NCBI GenBank assembly: GCA_022316685.1
Contig: JAKJHU010001406.1
Span: 1 to 64,000, forward strand
From: Progne subis subis
Lineage: Eukaryota; Chordata; Aves; Passeriformes; Hirundinidae
Reading direction: 5' to 3'
Length of the DNA stretch: 64,000 nt
The position numbers and the translations under genes were made by a program. Positions within the stretch are counted from its first letter, which is position 1, and each line of letters starts with the position of its first letter. Under the pieces are notes generated by a model that worked only from the letters and a program-made list of their open reading frames with translations, made no database searches and had not been told where the DNA came from. Of the stretch, positions 49,201 to 61,795 are shown piece after piece.

Positions 49201-51671
49201 TCTTGCAATCACGTAAATAAAAATGTGGTAGAACAGAGTGCTACTGTTTTACAGTGGTGACTTTTAGAGACTTCTAATGGAAAGTAGCTCAAGAAAATCA
49301 CCATTTGTCCAGATGGCGGACAATGGTGATACACAACAAATACTGCTCGTCAAGACAGAGCAGAATGTATTTCTTTTTTGTCATGCCTCTTTGTTGCATG
49401 ATATATTGCTTCTTATTGTTATTTATTGACAAAAAAAAAAAAATTGTTAAGTTAAATAAAAAAACCACCCTGCTTCTACTGAGAAATCCTTGCACCCTCA
49501 ATTATGTGTATTACTACATGATTAGAAACATGAGGAAATAATCCTAATAGCATTAAGTATGTTATGCAAAAATAGTAATTTTTCTATTACTTGCTTTTTA
49601 TCTGTCATAACAATTTGCATTATGCCTATCACCACTGTATTACCCCTCATGCAATTTTTGAAAACATGAAATTCCAGAAAAGATAGCACCCAGTAAGTAT
49701 GCTTTATAGATGACTATTTTGCACGACACCACTGAGTGTAATACTAAGCCTGTGCCACTATCTACTGGAAACATAACTGAACTAAATGCAAGGTTCTCGA
49801 TGAGGATTTAAGTACAGAAACATGTATTGAAAATAGATTCACATTTTGCTTTGTCAGTAACAATTTCTGGAAAACCACAAAAATATTAGTCCAAGTTAGT
49901 TAGTTAGTTAGTCCAATGTTACAGAAAATGTAGAAGAACATTCTTCTCTTTCTATCTTATGCATAACTCTTTATGGCAGCATCAACCATAAAATAGAAAC
50001 ATCAGATCCTATTGTTTTCCCTGTGAAGATACTCAGATTTCTACCTACCAAGGATACACCTGTAATTATGGATTTTCCTTCATTTAGGTAGCTTGGCAAT
50101 CATTTAATCATGTTTTAAGAGTAAACTGGAAAACTATTTTCCACTGGATACACATTTTGAATGTAAATTCTTATTATTTCCAGTTGTTAACTACACATCA
50201 TGTAACTAAGAGTACTAGCCTGGACTATAGCTTTTTAAATGTGTATTCTGGAGAATATGAATGAAAATTTTTTTAGTTTAGATGACCATACCAGTTCATA
50301 GACTCTTACCAAAATTTATGATCATATTTATAATTCCTAAAATTTGTCTATGTGTGTTTTGGATAAAGTTATATATTTTGTATGCCACTGCATGGATGAA
50401 TTTTTCTGGCTCAGTACACTGAAATAAAAATTGTATCATGAAGAAGTTTAGTAACTATGCAAACACATTTAATAGATTGCAGTGGGGTTGTAACATGGAT
50501 TTTTTGTCATTCTTCTGCTGTATCAATTCCTTGTCTCCATCTTATACACATAAACAAGATGAAGAGAAAACAGATGATTTCTCCAAGATTCTGTCGGCAA
50601 AATACTGTTCCAAAGATCACTTCTTACAGCTATACAACATGTTTCAATCAACAATCATTAAGAGCAATCATGTTGTGCTCCATCTGCAACAATTAAAGAT
50701 TATACACAACAAGATTAATTATATACACTTCAACGCGAATTTTAAATGAAAAAATTCTGCAAGACTGAGGTTTTAAGTTTGACTAATGTGTATTGTCCCA
50801 TCTTCCATTGTATCCCATCTTATGAAACAGACCATATCCACATTCCTCTTAAATTCCCTAAAAGCCTTCCTCCTCTATTGCTGTTCTTCCACTTACACTC
50901 AGTAGAAGCAGAAACGTATTCAGGACACAGATGGACAGACATAAAGCAGCCCTGAGGCTAAGTCTAGAGACTGTCTCCTGCTGGTTTTACAGAATATCCC
51001 CAGACTATTACCATTTTTTATAGCAGTTGCCGAGGTGTTCCCATGGGATATGGCCATCAAAAGGGAGTTCTTTGCAGTAAAATTTGAGGCTAAAATGCAA
51101 GGCTGAAGGGGACACATGTTTTTCTACAATGCCCTCTGCTCCTAGCCCCCATCTTTAGGGACAGCTTTTCCACCCAACTCTGAAGAAATTATTTAAACCA
51201 GGATTTATTGAGAAGTCCATATTGAATTTTTAAATGAAAAGTATCGCAGTCAAGCTTCTTACAGGTGAATATGTTCTGAAACATTACAATTTCTCTGATG
51301 ATCCAACAATATCTAAACTATCTGGTTAAAAAATGCACTGTTATTTCATATATAATGTCGTATCAATTTTTTTTTCCCCACCAGGGGAAGAATTTTATTC
51401 AAAATCACATAAATAGCCCATGCTACTGTGTTACTTGTTTTTTTATGTTACTAAAGTGAATGCTTCATGTGGATAGTGTTCTGCACTTTGTGGACTTGTG
51501 CTGATGTGCTTTATAAACAATCTCACAAGCCTCCCTCCTTGCTCTTTGTACATACTTTGCGAACAGCTATTGATTGACAACTTAAAAGTAAATAGTAAAA
51601 TTTAACAGAGTATAGTTTCCACAAGTGGTAAGCATCCTATATCTATAAAAGCAAACATAAATAATGTTCTG

Positions 51672-51718
51672 TCTAATTCAGTTCACTTACACCTTCTAAT
51701 TCAGTTACACTTACACCA
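51672..51718. repeat. 23/24-bp near-tandem duplication
   Basis: TCTAATTCAGTT(CA)CTTACACC occurs twice side by side, the second copy with one or two extra bases. Confidence 0.85.
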
Positions 51719-52333
51719 CTTACAGCATGAGAAATAAGAGATGGTAATATTTAAGGTGAATTCTTGCACTGGTATTCAGTTAATAATTTTTATGATAAAC
51801 TTCATTTAATCAATTATACAGTTGAAGAAACAAGAGTAAGACAACACTTGTTAGATTTGAATCTAAGTTTTGTATCAGCCTTATAACCTGGGAGAAGGAG
51901 GCAGAGGAGCTTTATGCCATCTGTTCAATTCTGTCCTTAATCTGTGGGCTGCCTTATGGTTAGCTTAAATGAAGGAAGCAGATACTGACTGACTTCCAGG
52001 ACCAGTTGTACTGGCCAAGATCTCTGGAGCTCTCTTCACTCGAAATCTTGCAGGCTTCCAATATCAGGAAAGGTGCCAGAAGGCAGAAATAAGTACATCT
52101 ACCCTGCTGGAGCAGGTAACTGCTAAAACACCTGTTCTGGGGATTACAAAAGGGGCATAGTCTATCAGACCTCGCTGGTGTGATTACTGAATCCATATTG
52201 TGCCAGAATATTCCATACAGTACTAAAATAACTAACTCTCATACAATTTATCAAGAACTTATTCTAATTCAGATAACATAAGTGTAGGTTTTCCTAGGAC
52301 ATATCTCTGCAATCTAAATGTTTTTAGTTATTT

Positions 52334-52336
<3 letters not shown>

Positions 52337-52405
<69 letters not shown>

Positions 52406-52444
52406 AAAAGAAAAAAAAAAAAAAAAAAAAAAAAAAAGAAAAAA
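52337..52444. repeat. Poly(A) tract, 108 bp with rare G
   Basis: A run of A is broken by only three single G. No retrotransposed gene body or target duplication is seen beside it. Long A tracts are unusual in birds because CR1 does not leave poly(A) tails. Confidence 0.95.
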
Positions 52445-55400
52445 TACTCTGTGTGGGGTTCTGCTTGGCAGTATTTCACAGTAGCAGTCCTACACTTAAA
52501 ATGACACAAAGATTCTTTTTGCTATGTTTCCCTCTATTTTTCCTTCACATTTGCTTTCTCTTCACATTTCAAGTTGCAATGTAACTCTATTAGAAAATTC
52601 TATCAGTAGCATGTTAGCTTTCCTGGCAGAATAACAGGTGTCACTTGCATACTTTGAAACACTTCAAAGACGCAAGGAAGTTTAAACGATTGGCTTCTAT
52701 TGTGATGTTCCTTGGGTTAAATAAAAGAGTGGTCTTGAAAAGATCTCTTTGTGCTTTAAAATTACTGGGAGAGATAAGTTACATTAAAAGGGCTGATGGC
52801 AAAACTTATTCCTAAAATACGCATTTCTTAAATGTTCTAAAATCAAATACTAATTCCCATTACTGAGATTTGCATATATAGATTTAACTCTCTGAATTCA
52901 GTCAGATTTTTTCTGTAAGTAGGCCCCTTAATTTATCATATGTGCATATAGGCTTTATTTCCATTTCAATTTTCATTAAATTGATCTCATACTGTACATG
53001 AAACTGTAGCATTAATTGTGTAAGAGTATTCTCAGTCTTGGCTGCTTCTTTATCTGATACCTGACAGATCCAATATACAGCTGAGGCCCACAGGTTTTTT
53101 GTTACATTAATGCTAGATAACTTTTTGAAAATTAAACTCTTCTGTAAAATAAAAGGTAAAAAATTCTACTGTTGTATGAAAGAGCTCAATGGGGGTTTTT
53201 TGAGGTGTTCAGGAGTTACATGACCAGACTGCACTTGTAAGAAAAGGACACTGTCTTTACCACTGCAAACTCCATCTAATTTATTTTATGCACATGAACT
53301 CTTTTTCAGAAGTACTGATCATCTATATACAACTAAAAAAGAAAGGTGCACATTGTGTGAATTTGAAAACTGTCTTAATAGAATTTTCTTGCTCACACAA
53401 CAGTAAAATAATCAGAAAAGTTACAAAATATGGTAACTATTCTTTGAGGACTGTCTTGAGTTGAGCATGTCACAGACCAGTGCTTTTCATCTTATTTGGC
53501 TGTGAGGTCCCTTATGATATTTCAAATAACTGCATTTATTGCCTATTTTGAGGGCTTACTTTTCAAAGCATCATGCAAGGAATTTTTTTAAAAATTCTTG
53601 TTTGAGCCTCATAATACATTGGTAAGAAAATTGTTTAATGCACATAGGAAACAAAAGAAGGAAGAGAAAATGTACTTTATGTAACTTAAACTTTTCAAAA
53701 CAAAGCTAGGCAAAGCTTTAGTGAAACAAAATAGAAATGCACCTTCAGTATCCATTAAAATGAGACATCTGAATTTATGTGATTTTCCTGTCTGATTAAA
53801 ATAACACATACAAAATTAAATACATAAATATTAATTTTACGCACCACATAAGATGAAGAAAATGAAAGAACGGTGTTTATATTTATGGTTGACTCATTAG
53901 TGTTTTATTATGTGAAACACTAGGAGGCATCAGTTGGGTAAAAAAGGAGTTCTTTTGAAATATTGCATGAAATTATCATAGAAGTTATCAGCTTTCTACT
54001 TTCATACTTCTAAATGTTAAAGACTGTTATAACTAAATTATGCAAACAGGAAAAACACTGATAAATGACATTTAATAATATAAGGACAGCACTTAATTTC
54101 TTGGATATTTTCAAATTGGACTACATACATGCAACATAAATAATAGTTTTACAACTGTTATTATTTCGAAAAATAACAGAATAAAGCAAGATTGCTTAGT
54201 TGTTGTTCAATATAATGATTTTTGATAAATCTGCAAAGCCCTGACACATTTTAGGTACCCTCCTCTGCTTGTAAGCTCTTAATATGGTTAAGTGCAGTGA
54301 ATTTAGTACAGTCCTAGACACTTTTTAGAACCTAGGTACTTTTAATGTGATTACTGGATAATATCTTAACAAATATATTTAAAAAAAGTCCAAGAACAAG
54401 AATCTACCACATTTTAGTTCTGTTTTCCCAAAGTGGTGTATTAAAAAGTTTTTATAAAATCTGTGTAACAGTGCTACAAGTGGCTGTACTATCACTATAA
54501 AATCAAACAAATTCCAGTAATGTCGAGTTTTCCTTGCTTCAAATTGCATTTAACAATGACTAAGCAAGAGTTATAGTTGTCTCATACAATAATCACTTAA
54601 AATTGAAGTGTGTCTTGCTATGCTGCAGCAATCAGCTTTTATCACTCCCCAATCAAAATGACACGTGAATTGCCTAATCCTTCTTTTGTAAGGTACATAA
54701 GACTTTGTTGTCACTGTTGGTTTTGTGAATCGCCCCTATAAGCTGGTCTGATTTCCTAAAGATGACAGATCTCAGTGAACAGACAACCTCTACTGCACTT
54801 CAGTCAATGAAACAGTGACATTAAAGTGAAGGGCTGAAGACACTGGCTTTTAATCACCTGTCCACATGTATCATTGATCACCAGTTCTAAGAAAATGACC
54901 TTAAAGCTGGTCAGAGGACTCAAGTAATTACTTCTAAAAATAGTTTAAAAATTCAGTTTTTCAATTTTTAACTTGCACCATCAGAATTTGCTGACCAAAG
55001 TTCTTCTGAATCCATTTTGCTTCTGAACCAGGATCCAAACTTTTATTTTCATCCTTTTCAAATATCAGAATTCTAACTCTGCTGTTAAGCTTGAAGTTTT
55101 CTAGCTTTCAGAACTAAATATATAATTTTTAAAATATTTTGTACCTAAGTCTTTACAGAGCTTAAAGGAGGATAAAGCAAAATCTCTCTACTGATATCAA
55201 ATAACAAAGTTAAAAAACTTAAAATGTATAACAAGTGTAAGTGTTCTGGGTATTATTCAGGGTGCTGAATCAAGGACTATAAACTCTTTGAAATTACATA
55301 ACAGCTTATGTAGATTCATCTCCATCATCAGTGTTTTCAAAAAAATACCAATACACCTTACTTGATTTTTGGAAAAATTATCTTGCACAGGTGACTAATT

Positions 55401-55757
55401 ATATCAAACAGGTAAAAGTGTACCCTAATTTATCAAACACTAAGCATTTTTTCTTTCAAGAACCTAGTAACAATTAATGACTTTTTTCCTTAATGAAATG
55501 TAGAAATAACTTTAACTTTCTCTGAAGATGCAATAAACTATCTTGGTCAACGATAAAGTAACCTGTTATAGAGAAAAGTAAAATTAAAAGAAGTTAAGTT
55601 GGCAAAAGTAATCTATTCACAACTCCTGCTCAGTTCCTAAGTTTCTATATAATTACTTTAATCTACTGAATAATGAGTTACCAAAATATTTCCTATGAAA
55701 ACTTTTGTGAAAAGCTTCAGGAAGCTTAATTTCTCTTTGTCTGCAACATTATAGGTG

Positions 55758-55881
55758 GTGTGGGGTTTTTTTTGTTTGTTTTTTTGGGTTTTTTTTTTGT
55801 TTGTTTGTGTTTTTTTGGGGTTTTTTTTGTTGTTTTTGTGGGTTTTTTTTTGTTTGTTTTTTGTTTTTTTTTTTTTTTTTT
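55758..55881. repeat. T/G-rich low-complexity tract
   Basis: Long T runs alternate with GGG, GGGG and (TTTG) units, ending in about 20 T. Confidence 0.93.
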
Positions 55882-57287
55882 CTTTTTAAGAACCATTTAA
55901 GAAAGCTATCTCTGGTTTTGAGTATACATGTTGCAGGTAGATGAAAAGTTTAAAAAAATAATAAAAAAAAATCCGGATCCAATATTGGAATAAAATTCAC
56001 AGTACAAAAGTATTTGAATGAATTTTCTTATTATGGTCCAAAACTAGAATCTCAGGAACATAGTTGTAAAAGACTTATTTAATCTCCCACACTAGTCATC
56101 ATTTAGTACCAATTTTAATAAGGCGCTTAAACTTAAATTTCCTTTTTTCTTAGTCAAATAATCTTAAGAGGATGCAGACAATATCTGATCCCTACATTCT
56201 TTTATAGGACATTGAAAGCGACAGTCTTTAAATCTCTGTCCTCTGAAAGCTTTGGGACAGGCAAGAGGCTTAGTCTCTTAGGGTCCTGATCCTGTAAATT
56301 GTTGTCACTGTGACTTGCTCATTCTCACACAAGTAGTCTCAGCATTGCCAGTGGGACTAGTTGTGTAAGAACTCCTTGCATGAAAGAACCTTTCCATGTT
56401 CAGGTCCCAGAACTATCTTCTCATACTATGTAGAGCATATTAGTATAAACATATATGAACAACAAGTTTTTCAAATAAAAATATATGTACAACCAGGAGC
56501 ATAGACACGTGGAATTAAGGGCCGTTGTCTTGAGTTGTTCTTCAAGAAATCTTTCTATTACTTCCAAAAGGACATAAGTGTGGGCAGATAGTACAGTGTA
56601 GGGTCATTACGACTTATGTAATCATTAATACAGAAAGAATAATATAACGGGTATTTTAAAAAAACTAATAAAGTAAGAAAGTTTTGCAGGTTTTGGACTT
56701 AAAGTAAGGTACTTGGAATCCTGTAATAAATACAGTTCACGAAAGAACAAATCCCTTGAGAAACCATATGACTTATCATTGGAACTGAAAATACAGAGAT
56801 GCTGGAGTACTGGTTCACAGGTGGTAATATTTCCATGCCCTGTCAAGCCTCTAGGGATTAGTTATTATACTCCATATAAACATCTTTACTCTTCAAATAC
56901 AATAGCCAGGAAAGTGCCAATGAAAGAAATCCAGTCTTCTAAATAAGAAGTTTCTTCTAAAATAATTTATCATTAATTTAATAGTTATTTTAAAGTAAAT
57001 ATATGAAACTAGGACATTTGGTATTAAGCTGATTGTCAGATATGTACAAAGGAAATTTTGTGTCAAAGATATTATTTTCTGATCACCAGCAAAGTACTGG
57101 TAAAGTGCCTTTCTCTGTTTAATTCTCTTAAACCTTTAGTGTTAAATTTTGTATTATAGTATTTATTTAAGTATGTAGTTATTTGGTAAGAATAATCATT
57201 ACACACAATAAAGAAAAGAGAACTTTTATATAAAAGACAATGCTTAGATAGCCAAAATGATTAAGTTTTGTTGTGCACCATGCTGCA

Positions 57288-57347
<60 letters not shown>
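57288..57347. repeat. (ATT)n trinucleotide repeat
   Basis: About 19 near-perfect TAT/ATT units with a single interruption (ACT) near the end. Confidence 0.96.
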
Positions 57348-58370
57348 TGTTTTGGAAATGGGATTATTAGCTTGGTTTTATACTCGTTTTGTTTTTCAGG
57401 CTGACAGAAGGTGACACAAAGTTTTATGGGAAATAATAAGTATTATAATTATATAACGCAACAATAATCTTATAAATATCTCATTTACATTAAACTTTAT
57501 TTTAGCCTGTAAGTTACTGCAATTATGCCAGCTAGTTCTGTAATTTTGATTAGCTCTACTCCTTCGTGTTAAAAAATTTAAAGATTACTCAAAGTACTGT
57601 GCAAAGACCAAAGTATACTGTTCCAAAAGTGGTTTGAAGACCATTACTTAAGTTCCCACAAAAATGCAAGGGGTCTTTCAATCTCAAATGTATATAATTC
57701 AGATGAAAGGTGCACAAAGTTGAACACTTGCAAGCATGCACTACCTAAACTCAAGACTGAAAAGCCTGTGATACGATGAAGTTTAAGAGCATTTCACTGA
57801 AACTGGATTGTTTCCTAAGTCTGATAAATCAGAGTGCAAGCACTACAAGGTCACAGTTTTTAAATCAACTAAGAACCATCTAAATCAAATAAGCTTCAAT
57901 ACTTCATAACATCAAGCACATAAATTATGTAAACTAACTTCATCAAAGTTTAAACACTTATGACACCGATAGAGACAAGTCTGCAATAATTTACTAGACA
58001 GAGATTTAACTGTTACTTTTTTAACAAGTTACTTTTAAGCAACTGCACAATCACACGCTAAAAGTCTGCAAGCAACCTCAATCCCAGTTCACATAAAATG
58101 ACTGATACATTCTTAAAAGCGATAGGAAATGCACCTAGGGCTTTTGTACCATGTCCACTATATTTTATTCCGACGCTGAATTTCACACATACTTACATTG
58201 TAAACAGTAAGCTGTTTGGCTGATCAGACTAGTCCTTCAGATATTTTCCTTTCACAGGAAAAAGAAAAAAATCCCTTTACTTCTTCCAGTCTTAAATATT
58301 CACCACCTGGTTCAACATGCAGCCGCCTTGAATCACACACACAACCTTCAAAGTCAATCCAATAAGCAGC

Positions 58371-58800
58371 CAGAAGATGCCTGGTGTGTGTGTGTGTGGT
58401 GCGCGTGTGTGCAGCGTGGAGGAGGAGAAAGTGGCTGAGCTGCTGGTCGGATTAAAAGTAACCGGACTCGTCCTGAGATCGTCCAGGAAGGAAGTGACAG
58501 CAGGCGAATGGGAAAAGGCGAATAGCTCACAGCCTTTGTAACATCGCGAAGGGGAAGGGGGAGGCGAGAAAGGGATTGAAACTACACGCCTGATGAGGTG
58601 TCCTTTTCTGCTTCTTTCTCTTCCTCCCTTTTCTTCTCTTTCTCCGTGTCTCTATTTCTCTACCTCTCCCACAATCCCAAACGAATGAGTCTCTCCTCCC
58701 GAGCGGGAGAAATAATCAGTTTCATTCTTGCAAAAAGGGGGCGGGATCAGATCCCGAAAGCGTTTTAATGAAACAAACATAGAGCAGCAGCCGCAGCGGC
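58371..58800. promoter_or_regulatory. CpG-bearing promoter-like block, left part of the island
   Basis: Base composition rises sharply from the AT-rich left side. A GT run (about 58382-58412) is followed by CG-containing sequence, a CT-rich tract (58601-58680), a GC box GGGGGCGGGA (58737-58746) and a perfect palindrome CGGGATC-A-GATCCCG (58742-58756). These are features of TATA-less CpG-island promoters. No transcription start, splice site or open reading frame can be fixed from sequence alone. Confidence 0.5.
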
Positions 58801-59040
58801 AGCAGCTCCTTGCCCCTCTAGTCTAAACTAGATTGATAAATTGCTCCACTACACTACTTTAATTATGTATATGGTATGCAGAATAAATCACCGAGCATCA
58901 GTACCTCAATCAAGCACTTTTTAAATGATAATTGCATCTTGGGTAAATCAATCTTTCCATTCCTGACATTTTGCTAATTTTAGTTTTACGGTGGGGGTAA
59001 TGGCATATGCCACACGCAAACCTAATGACATCCTTTATTA
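58801..59040. promoter_or_regulatory. AT-rich insert between CG-rich blocks, candidate conserved element
   Basis: Inside the CpG-rich region about 240 bp turn AT-rich. The segment is dense in homeodomain-like cores: TTGATAAATTG, TTTAATTATG, ATGATAATTGC and GTAAATCAATC. There is no simple repeat in it. Such islands of complex AT-rich sequence at a developmental promoter are often deeply conserved. Conservation cannot be tested here. Confidence 0.35.
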
Positions 59041-59700
59041 TACAAAGCGAAGAAAAGGCGGCGAGCCGGTGCGTATTTTCCCCCTCCTGGCGAGGTACCA
59101 CAGCGTGCGGAGGGAAGGCAGGAGGGCTACGGTCCTGGGAGGCGCGCACAGCCCGCGGCAGGGCATCTGCGGCCGGTCACGGCCCGGTGCGGGCCAGCGG
59201 GCGAGCTCGCCAGCACCCGGGGACCTGCGGAGCCCAACGCTCGGAACGTCCCTGCCCCGAGGCGGCACCTCCGGAGCGGCTTCGCTTCCGGCGGGGAGGG
59301 CCGGGCGCCGAGAGGGGGCAGCCGGCTCACGGCCGCCGGCGCAGCCCAGAGGGTGCCGACCCCTGCGCAGCCTCCCGAGCGCGGTAGGGCTGCAGTCCAC
59401 CGGCACTTGCCCCCGCCCCCAAAGACCGCCTGCCCAGCGCCTCGCACCTCGGCTGTGCTCCCCCTCCCGAACCCTGGGGCTGCTGAGCAGCCCAACTTTC
59501 CCAGCTCATCGGCTCCGGCGCCGCGGCGCTTTTCCCGCGGCGAGCGGCGGTCGGATCCGGGCCCGCTCGCCTTCTCGAGCACGTCCCGGCCACGGGTGGC
59601 TGCCGGGGACGGTCTCATGTCAGGCTTACCATGTCAGGCTTACCCGCAGAAATGCAGCACCTAGAGCACGCTGTGCGCGGACAGGGCTTTATTTTTTTAG
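59041..59700. promoter_or_regulatory. CpG island
   Basis: The block is very rich in G, C and CpG steps (for example GCGCACAGCCCGCGGCAGGG and CGGCGCCGCGGCGC). It is quite unlike the surrounding DNA. Long frames are open on both strands only because stop codons are rare in such composition; none shows a domain. It most likely marks a promoter or 5' exon of a host gene that I cannot name. A 14-bp perfect tandem duplication (59616-59643) lies at the right edge. Confidence 0.7.
59616..59643. repeat. 14-bp perfect tandem duplication
   Basis: CATGTCAGGCTTAC occurs twice in direct succession at the edge of the CpG island. Confidence 0.93.
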
Positions 59701-60183
59701 TAGGTTCAGTTGCTTCTAAAACTGGACTGAAAGGACTACACTGTGAGTTTGAATCCAGATTAAGCACATGCAGTGATTTGTGAGTAAAACTGGATCTTGT
59801 ACATACTTTTTAAATTTTTATGCAGATAGCCAACTTTTATGATCCTTTGGGAGGAGCAGGGGAGTTTGTAAAGGCACAGAGTATTATTTTTTATGATAGA
59901 TTAAGGTACTGGAAATAGGAACAGCGCATGTGATAAAACGAAACGACTGAATTCAAACACAGTGATAAATATATATTTGGGTTATTTTCATACCAGTCCT
60001 CGGTCTCACAGTCTTTTCCCCTAGAAATATCTCATTGGGCCACTGACCTACTTCCAAAGTATTTGACAATGAATAAATACCTTTTCAGTTCAGCCGAACT
60101 CTTTAAAACATAAATGCTCAAAGCACAGTCATAGCAAAAACAAAGCTCAGGTAGTTCTAACAAGCACCCTGCAATTGCTCACA

Positions 60184-60191
60184 ATGCAAAT
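60184..60191 (+). promoter_or_regulatory. Octamer, POU-factor site
   Basis: An exact ATGCAAAT octamer. An 8-mer of this kind occurs by chance, so it matters only with other support such as conservation. Confidence 0.3.
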
Positions 60192-61745
60192 CCCTAGAGA
60201 ATACTGCGGGTCTCATCCATGTCCTGGTCTGTCTGGGTGAGAGTGCACGACTCTCCATGAGGTGACATGCTACAAATGCACCCACACCAGTAACACCCAT
60301 GATACTCATGTGCCCAGAGCCACCCGACAATCAGATACAAGCCAAGCACATTGTACATGGTGAGAGGCACACATGCACCGCAGTGGCAGCAGAGCCTGAA
60401 AAACTTTGGGAAAGAAATACTTTCTCAGCCTCAGGTGTGCCATGAAGCATAGCAGGAAAGAAATACGGACAGTTACACGGGTTGTACCCTTGCTATGCTT
60501 ATTCTCCAGACAATTTTGGTCTCCCAGGGTGGCACCCTATATTCTTACAGGCAAAAATAGAAAATTATGTTAAGACTTGGCACTTTTGTGCTCTAATTGA
60601 AAATGACTGGCATCTGCTTTATTTTGTACAGGATGCGTAAGTTTCCTGGTGCCTGGTTAGTTGGTAACACAGCCCTTCAACCAGTAAGACAGAAAGTGAG
60701 CACTGCCATATTTTGAAAGTAATTATTACTGTAAGCAAATGTTTTAGAAAATAAAAGTATACAGCAGTTTAGAACTTCAACTACACCTTCATGTGGGCAC
60801 TTGTGGTCTAATCTTTTTATAGTTGTGACCTTTACATACTGGAGCAACTTCAAGCCAAGATTTTGTCACGAGTACAATTCATCAAATCCATGTAAAGGAC
60901 ATCTTGATTTTTGAAACAGGATTCAGATGCTAGATGGACAAATGGATATAAGAGGAGGGATCAGGATTTGGCACTTGTTTCAGGGTTAGACAAGGCACGA
61001 ATTTATGCAGCATAATTTGAAGTGTTTAGGTGTTTTTGTTTCCCTCTCTTTGGACTTCATTTAAAAATCTGAAATAATTTCAAACCATAAAAAGCCTTTG
61101 TTCTGATGTCTGTATATGTACTGACTTTCCACAAATGCACCCTTTTCAAATTTCTGGCACAAGACCCAAATCTATGCTTTCCTGCATTCTACACTCCATG
61201 TGTAGATCTGCTGACAATTTGTTTTTCCCCGATCTACCACCTGAGGCATGCATTGTCTTAAACTACGAGACACAGTCAAAATGTAATAATTATAAAATCA
61301 GATCTCCAAAGGTTTATTATAGAGTGTGTCCAGGTATCACTTTCCATTACAAGTGTGATTACCTCAAGGTAACATTTCCTTTGAAGATGACTATCAAAGT
61401 CCATTTTTGTTCTTTTGTGGATGTAGAACGTATTTTTCCCTTAGGAGAAATGAGACTGCCAGCTTACATCCTTTAATGGTGTTTAAACTGAAAAGCAGTG
61501 AGGTTACTATAAAACGATCCACCTCCTTTGCATCTTAACCCTGGGCTAACTTGGTTTCTATTTTCTGTTTAAAGTTCTGCTCAAAGCCATTCCACTGTAC
61601 ACCTCGCTTTCTTCCACCACCTCCCTGTTTGTAAGAGCAACACAGTATACTCTTCTTCCCATGCCTGGCTGCTTTTAAACTTGGCCCACGCTGGGTGCAG
61701 TTCTTGAAGAGAGCTTTATGAAATTATTTTAAAGTGAGCTGGGGC

Positions 61746-61761
61746 GGTTGCCACAGCAACC
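61746..61761. promoter_or_regulatory. RFX X-box
   Basis: GGTTGCCACAGCAACC has both half-sites of the RFX X-box consensus (GTNRCC, 0-3 spacer, RGYAAC) with a 2-bp spacer and fully symmetric 6-bp arms. RFX factors bind such sites at cilia genes and at other promoters and enhancers. It lies 2 kb right of one CpG island and 1.2 kb left of the other. Confidence 0.6.
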
Positions 61762-61785
61762 CACCCTGAGAGAAATCGAGGCTAT

Positions 61786-61795
61786 AGATTAATCT
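61786..61795. promoter_or_regulatory. AGATTAATCT palindrome, homeodomain-type
   Basis: Two overlapping TAATC/GATTA half-sites (bicoid-type, as for OTX/PITX/CRX factors) form a perfect 10-bp palindrome 25 bp from the X-box. Binding is inferred only. Confidence 0.35.

Larger units (their letters stand above)
42797..58370. other. AT-rich non-coding DNA, about 15.6 kb
   Basis: No exon, RNA gene or transposon body recognised. It contains CA/TA microsatellites (43569-43602, 43874-43900), a long CCTT repeat (46131-46250), a 24-bp near-tandem duplication (51672-51718), a 108-bp A-rich tract (52337-52444), a T/G-rich tract (55758-55881) and an ATT repeat (57288-57347). The interval 54590-54900 has the composition of conserved non-coding DNA. 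Confidence 0.55.

Noticed and set aside
58991..59719. 242-codon open frame on the plus strand across the CpG island
   Set aside because: The opposite strand and other frames are open too. Composition (Arg, Pro, Ala, Gly-rich) is what random CG-rich DNA gives, and no domain is recognised.
61135..61476. 113-codon plus-strand frame
   Set aside because: Length is within chance expectation, composition is ordinary, and there is no known domain or convincing flanking splice signals.
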